A stretch of 64,000 nucleotides of DNA from Loripinus fragilis (taxonomy: Eukaryota; Mollusca; Bivalvia; Lucinida; Lucinidae), in assembly GCA_964019695.1 (NCBI GenBank), contig OZ026519.1:25785213-25849212 (forward strand), read 5' to 3'. Shown piece by piece: positions 59,341 through 64,000 of this stretch (position 1 is its first letter; every line of letters starts with the position of its first letter). Both the position numbers and the translations under genes were made by a program. The notes beneath the pieces were generated by a model, which was not told the DNA's origin, did not search any database, and was given only the letters and a program-made list of their open reading frames with translations.

Positions 59341-59396
<56 letters not shown>
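59340..59396. repeat. (AAT)n microsatellite
   Basis: About 19 AAT units. The poly-Ile and poly-Leu frames on either strand come from it. Confidence 0.97.
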
Positions 59397-59547
59397 GTGA
59401 CTTAAGTTCAAACGTTATAACCCGTTTATGCTGCATATAGCCTTCACTTCTGTTAAATCTACCATTTTAAAATGTATTTTTTATTGCCAGAGGTTGTTGG
59501 TCGAAATTTAAAATTACCTCGGTTGCTCAATTGATTTTATGTCGACA

Positions 59548-59609
59548 AACAGTACATACACAGATCAGATGCCACTTAACGTGGCATCTTATCTGGGTAT
59601 ACACTTCTT
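59548..59609. repeat. H-family foldback, copy 5
   Basis: AAACAGTACATACACAGATC and ATCTGGGTATACACTTCTTG outside; GATGCCAC, spacer TTAAC, GTGGCATC inside. Confidence 0.7.
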
Positions 59610-61070
59610 GCAAATGTCCCATTTAAGATACGCTTGGGATAATTGGGTTAAAATTAGGGTGGTAACTCCTAGCAGGGCTAAGATTTTGACCTCATTCCAC
59701 GGGCGGTTTAAGCGCATTTACATAAATTAGAAGGGTAACAGTAACTTATATTCGTTTATAAATAGGATGACACTTTGTTAGATCTGAGATAGCAGGATTA
59801 AACTATTTAATCAAAATTGCTTAAATCAGAGAAATTTGCATAATTTAATATGTACCGAGATGGCGATGAAAAGAGGTTTTATTACTACAAGAAAGAGGCT
59901 CTTATGTGTACACACTGTACCGATAAATAACGCATCGGTTCGAGCCTGTGTAATGGAACAACATTTTTTATCCTTTTTGTCCACGATGTGCACACTGCAA
60001 TTGACCTCTTTTGCCTTTCATAATATACTTATAATGGCTGGAATTTGAGTGATGCCAGGAAGCGCAGTTTGCCAATCAGGGACCAGGCCTTCATGTAGAG
60101 CTGGTAGACTGGCAATCGTCCAAACAGTAGAAATATTTTTTCTTAATCTAACACATCCTGCTAAGAAGAAATTATCCTCTCTAATAGAACTTTAACTCTT
60201 TCAATTCTCTTCAGATTCTTTGAAAATTCAGTATTTTGGAGTTACTTGTTTCCATGAAAATATAAAATCTAATTAATTGGACTGCACAAGTCTAGTAGAG
60301 CTGGTAGAGACTATCTAAAATGATCATGTGCAGACCGCGTATCTCGACTAGAATACAAAACTTACAAGCACGAACTTGTCTCTTATACGTTCTGCTTTGT
60401 TTCCCATATAATTTACCTTGGGAAACCATTTTTCTTTAAAACAAACTGTTTAAACTGCTTTTAAAATACTAAGATCTATTTTTATGTTTTGCTATAATTG
60501 CAGGAAATACACAAAATATGAAACCTGCAAAATATTTCTTAGGTTTCATATCTTATACGTTTCCTGCGCTTATACCTCTTTTCAGCATATCAACTCAGTG
60601 TATAAAAAACAAGAGCAAAGTGCCTTTGTTAAAAGTAGCTCAGTTTTGTGAAAACTGAGTGAATATTTACTCCGAGCAGCCAGCACATCCGTTCGCTGTT
60701 AGCTCCGAGTCGTACAAAAAGAAACTTATTGATTTCTCCCCATTCATTGTGGTTTTATATAACAAATTACCTACAAAATTGAGTTGGCATATGTGAAAAT
60801 GTAAAGGTGGGCACTCACATAGAACGAAACAGTAGAAAAACAAATTTACAACTGTGTGATGTTGTATTAAATCTTCAAATAATGCAGAAAATGGAATGCT
60901 TTACTGATTCAAAAAGTTAAAAATAATCATATCTTCAGAAAATTTAATTGCTACAAAACTTCCGATAATCAAAATGATGCAATCTTCTAAAAATACAATG
61001 TACAATGCAATGTACAAAGATATATCTTTCTCTCAGGTAAAAGCAACGTACAAAAAACTGCTTAATCCTT
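59610..61070. other. AT-rich stretch, unassigned
   Basis: No gene or repeat family beyond the mini-exon candidate at 60417-60429. Frames at 59836-60048 and similar are unrecognised. Confidence 0.45.
60417..60429 (-). CDS. Pax6: candidate Pax6 initiator mini-exon
   Basis: ATG GTT TCC CAA G is followed by a good donor, CAAG|GTAAAT. The start context is AAAAATGG and an in-frame TAA lies three codons upstream. It leaves one G, exactly what the exon at 50994-50923 needs, giving MVSQ-E-EDTVSS. The distance would be a 9.4 kb intron. Only phase, donor and start context support it. A chance match over 9 kb is quite possible, and the true first exon may lie outside the window. Confidence 0.22.
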
Positions 61071-61092
61071 GGGGGGGGGGGGGGGGAGGGGG
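61071..61092 (+). repeat. G-run, possible G-quadruplex
   Basis: Sixteen G, one A, five G. It can fold as a quadruplex in principle, and is also a likely spot for assembly length error. Confidence 0.85.
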
Positions 61093-61953
61093 TGATGAAA
61101 ACTGCGCAAAACTAAACGAACCTGTTCGTGAAGACTGTTAAAATTGTATTAAAAGAAACAAGTACTGTTACACAGCTATGGGATTTGAAATTTTGTTCGG
61201 AAAATAGATCTTGGACCAGCACACAATATTTTGGTACTTATCGCATCGGCGAGCAGCGATTGCTCGGAAGAATTGACGGTATCACTGATCTAATATCTAC
61301 TGATCTCTTTTCTTTTTCTGTCAATTAATATGGATAGTTTATAGAAAGTTTGTTCAAATGTGGTTGTCTCCCTTTCATTAACATTAAAATCGATCATTTT
61401 TCCTTAAAAGAACCGTCTCCGTGAGTTTTTACACCAAACAAAGTGTCCCTTGTAGACAATTTAAACCCAAAAACTATATATAGTGAGATTTTATTTGAGT
61501 TCTGAATGTCTGAAAATCGGAGCACCAAGCATGAAACACTTTTTTTTTCTAAAAACAAAATATTTAAAATGTGCAAACAAAATGACGCTTGGGTCAAATT
61601 GTTTCACAATAGTACGCCATAGTGTATCCAAATGAACCGAATCCAAGCTATGATATTTCTTCTTTTTTAAATTAAAGCCTTCAGTGTGAATGTAAATGTA
61701 ACTGCATGTCCAGTTTGCAGGTCACCGTTCGCAATGATAAATTCTTATGAAGTCGTGTAATTTTAGAGTAAGATAACTGCTTATAATGTTAAAAGCTTTT
61801 GTTTTGTAATAGTTAGTTAAAATAAATTTACAATTATGATCGTGTTTTTTTTTTTAAGTTGGACACATTCAGTTCGCTTTATCCGGTCTTCATCACGCTA
61901 AAGGGTTCTAAACATAGGTCCAGATAAGTAAATTATTTTAGTTTAAACATATA

Positions 61954-62821
61954 CTAGGCCAAAAAAGAAACGCCGCATACAATAATTTAAAATATTTTGT
62001 GTTAAATGAGAGTGGCAAAATTTTACGATCTGTCTATGTTTTGCTATTTTTACTTCCGCACATTTTCCCAATTGATTTATTGAGGTGAGTCAAGCAAAAC
62101 CAGTGTACTGACCTATTTTCCATTTTCCGTTTTTTCACGTGCACAATCAGTCCATTCAGATTTACATGTGTACTAACTACTGAAATCTCTAGGCGAACAT
62201 CCCAAATGTCTAAAAACATTTAAAAACTTTGGAATTTTAGATTACACATGGCTAATTTACGGTGACAAAATTGGCACATGTAGAACGTGAACGTGCAATA
62301 GGAATGTTAAAAGTGAATGTGACGCCATTGGTAGTAGCCAAACGATTCCGGTGCCATGTTTGGACGATTGGACGTCTTAAAAATCGTTTCCAACAAATTG
62401 GGACAGCGTCACACCGTCCGCGTCCAGGGCGTCGACGTATGTGGACGCGACGTCAAGATCGAGACATCAAGACGTCTCATTTGTGCAATCGATTTCATAT
62501 GGAGTCAGTCACAGCTAGGACATCCAAAGGAAATCATAATCCAAAATTCAGAGCTCAAACTGTGAGAAATCGTTTCAAGAGATTTGTTTAAGACCCCCAC
62601 CTCCCAACGTTTGACTGAGCTTTACTTTGATGCAGTATTTACATCAAATTAAGGAACCCGCGGTAGTACCAACATCTTAATGAATTGAGAAACTGGCAAA
62701 GAGAATTATCTAGCACCATTTTGCTCTAATTTTTCTAATTACTGCATGTTTTTTTTAATGAAATATATAACTGGTATAGTTAGCACTTTTCATACATAGC
62801 GGCGTTTCTTTTTTGGCCTAG
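61954..62821 (+). mobile_element. Tc1/mariner-like element, internally deleted, perfect TIRs
   Basis: The ends are perfect 23-bp inverted repeats, beginning CTAGGCCAAAAAAGAAACGC, and each side is flanked by TA (61952-61953 and 62822-62823), the target duplication of this superfamily. The total is 868 bp against the roughly 1.3-1.6 kb of a full element. The inside carries the N-terminal part of a transposase and no DDE/D catalytic part, so the copy could move only if an intact relative supplied the enzyme. Identical ends suggest recent activity. Confidence 0.93.
62262..62591 (+). pseudogene. Tc1-like transposase, N-terminal DNA-binding part only
   Basis: The 109-codon frame reads VERERAIGMLKVNVTPLVVA, then KRFRCHVWTIGRLKNRFQQI and GTASHRPRPGRR. 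This is the paired-like double helix-turn-helix of Tc1 transposases, ending in the GRPR-type AT-hook (here GRRR). It continues to RRQDRDI....HLCNRF and FRAQTVRNRFKRF before TAA. In the family, catalytic Asp/Asp/Glu residues follow for about 200 residues; here the frame stops and the right TIR comes about 230 bp later, so the catalytic half has been lost. It lies inside the 868-bp element, on its sense strand. Confidence 0.88.
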
Positions 62822-63094
62822 TATATTTTATCTGTATACTTTGTTCATAGAATAACATATAAAGACTTTCAATAATATACAGTATACAAATGGGATACAA
62901 ATCTGTATTTCATTTAAAATAACACTTAACTCATTTTATCGATATTTGAAGAGAAAACCATTTCTGTATCAATGCTAATTTTGGTACTCAAATGTACTAC
63001 GAGAGTTTGGAAACTTTTCAATTATATGTAATACAGCAAGAGGCTACACGGGGATGGAATTGTTTTGAGCGTGAATCGGTGAAATATCTGACCT

Positions 63095-63195
63095 ATCAAT
63101 TTAAATATCATGTGTTTGGGTGTTCAAAAGAACCGTCTGATTGCGACGGTTCTATTGAGTACCCACAACATATGTTTTGGTTGAGAAATACGCAC
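63095..63195. mobile_element. E2 hairpin, copy
   Basis: TCAAAAGAACCGTCTGATTG, CGACGGTTCTATTGAG; flanks GTGTTTGGGTG and CAACATATGTTTTGGTTG match 24155 and 9890. Confidence 0.75.
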
Positions 63196-63448
63196 TCTTA
63201 TCTTGGACCGGATTAACAAAACCACATGTTTTTAGTTAACAGGATTTGATGAATATCGTGAAGGGATTTGCGTATCCTGTAATCTTGTAATATTCTAGCC
63301 ATTTTATTGTGTCTGAAATAGCCTTCAAGTAAGAGCAAGATTTGGTGATAACAATGATTGTTTAGAAAAACAAAATATTATTTTTCAACAAGCCAATCAT
63401 GCTGGATCTTTGAAGAAGTTTTCAAGCACTAAAAGCGATTTCTGTCCT

Positions 63449-63737
63449 ACCATGGGCGGATTCAGATGGGGGGGCAGGGGATGCGGACCCCCCCCCCCCC
63501 TGAAAAATCACAAAAATATAGGTTTCTTAGATATACTTTCCGGATTGTCTGAAAAAACACTAAGCTACCAAGCCAGCATTCAATATTGGGCCGTTGGGCC
63601 ATTACCGATGATGGCCCGCTTATAGTGGTATTTGGATCCTCTCTCCCTTCATCAACAACAACAACAAAAAATAATAAAAAAACGTTGTCAAATTTGCCCC
63701 CCCCCCCTCTGAAAAAACTTTCTGGATCCGCGCATGT
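63449..63737. mobile_element. F-family element, copy 2 (inverted to copy 1)
   Basis: TGGGCGGATTCAGATGGGGG, a C-run of 14, AAAAATCACAAAAATATAGG, CAGCATTCAATATTGGGCC, CCGATGATGGCC, then CTTTCTGGATCCGCGCATG. It lacks the 38-bp central palindrome of copy 1. Confidence 0.75.
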
Positions 63738-63766
63738 CTACCAGAAGTTCATTACAACGCTATATG

Positions 63767-63844
63767 TAGATTTGTGGTCTGTAAATTTGTTTGTGGTCCG
63801 TAAATTTGTTGATGGTCCGTAGAATTGTTTGTGGTCCGTAGAAT
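63767..63844. repeat. 19-bp tandem repeat, about four units
   Basis: Units TAAATTTGTTTGTGGTCCG with minor changes (GATGG, TAGAATTG) repeated in direct succession right after the F copy. Confidence 0.85.
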
Positions 63845-64000
63845 GACCATCCCTTCAGATGGACCATGTAGTATTTGGATAAATGATTTTACAAAATTAT
63901 AATTTATTTATATTTTTAGTTTTTTTTTTTTTGGCCAAGTTGACAGCGTTATATCAAAACACACATTTTATCGAATAACGCAATTAGGGGAGCATGTCTT

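Noticed and set aside
59184..59411. Poly-Leu signal-like protein (and poly-Ile on the other strand)
   Set aside because: Translation of the (AAT)n microsatellite.
62356..62565. Second transposase-like frame
   Set aside because: A shifted shadow of the Tc1-like frame at 62262-62591.

Overview
This is eukaryotic nuclear DNA. It is AT-rich and intron-rich, and it is crowded with short inverted-repeat elements, 5'-truncated retroelement pieces and microsatellites. The protein-coding content that I can defend is one gene, a Pax6 orthologue on the minus strand, plus two decayed transposon ORFs. The Pax6 protein is clearly bilaterian. The repeat style (many palindromic MITE-like families, and a SINE-like copy whose A-rich tail follows GGGACGTTAAA) fits a mollusc, most likely a bivalve. 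That taxon call is inference from memory of such genomes and was not tested by search.

Pax6 layout, read right to left. An upstream coding exon lies at 50994-50923, the main paired-box exon at 41356-41010, the rest of the paired domain plus linker at 23228-23015, and linker plus homeodomain start at 17760-17611. Homeodomain middle is at 14974-14892, homeodomain end plus tail at 13234-13068, and three C-terminal tail exons lie at 12461-12361, 11172-11047 and 10268-10153 (stop). All introns are GT-AG and all phases agree. Joined, they encode 458 residues before the stop, starting inside the protein because the initiator exon is not settled; a tiny in-phase candidate sits at 60429-60417. The gene spans at least 41 kb, with one intron of 17.8 kb. 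No second host gene was found on either strand.

Region by region. 1-10152 lies 3' of the Pax6 stop and holds retroelement pieces and several foldback elements; the 3' UTR end cannot be placed. 10153-17760 is the compact 3' half of the gene, with small insertions in its introns. 17761-23014 is a very AT-rich intron with tRNA-like SINE heads. 23229-41009 is the giant paired-domain intron, with about twenty mobile-element copies, a nested insertion, and a 1.1 kb inverted-repeat element, rich in ACGTC motifs, that ends 70 bp from the paired exon. 41357-50922 is similar. 50995-64000 is upstream sequence or first intron, with a reverse-transcriptase remnant, a tandem duplication, a SINE, an internally deleted Tc1-like transposon with perfect ends, and several repeat-poor blocks that could be regulatory.

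The repeats fall into named groups used below. R1 and R2 are retroelement-like families whose copies share one end. D, C, E, I and L are palindromic or TIR-bearing MITE-like families. H is a small foldback family with conserved outer arms and a different palindromic core in each copy. F, G, J, K, M, N, O and P are other inverted-repeat elements. Nothing here resembles a CRISPR array, an operon or other prokaryotic content.
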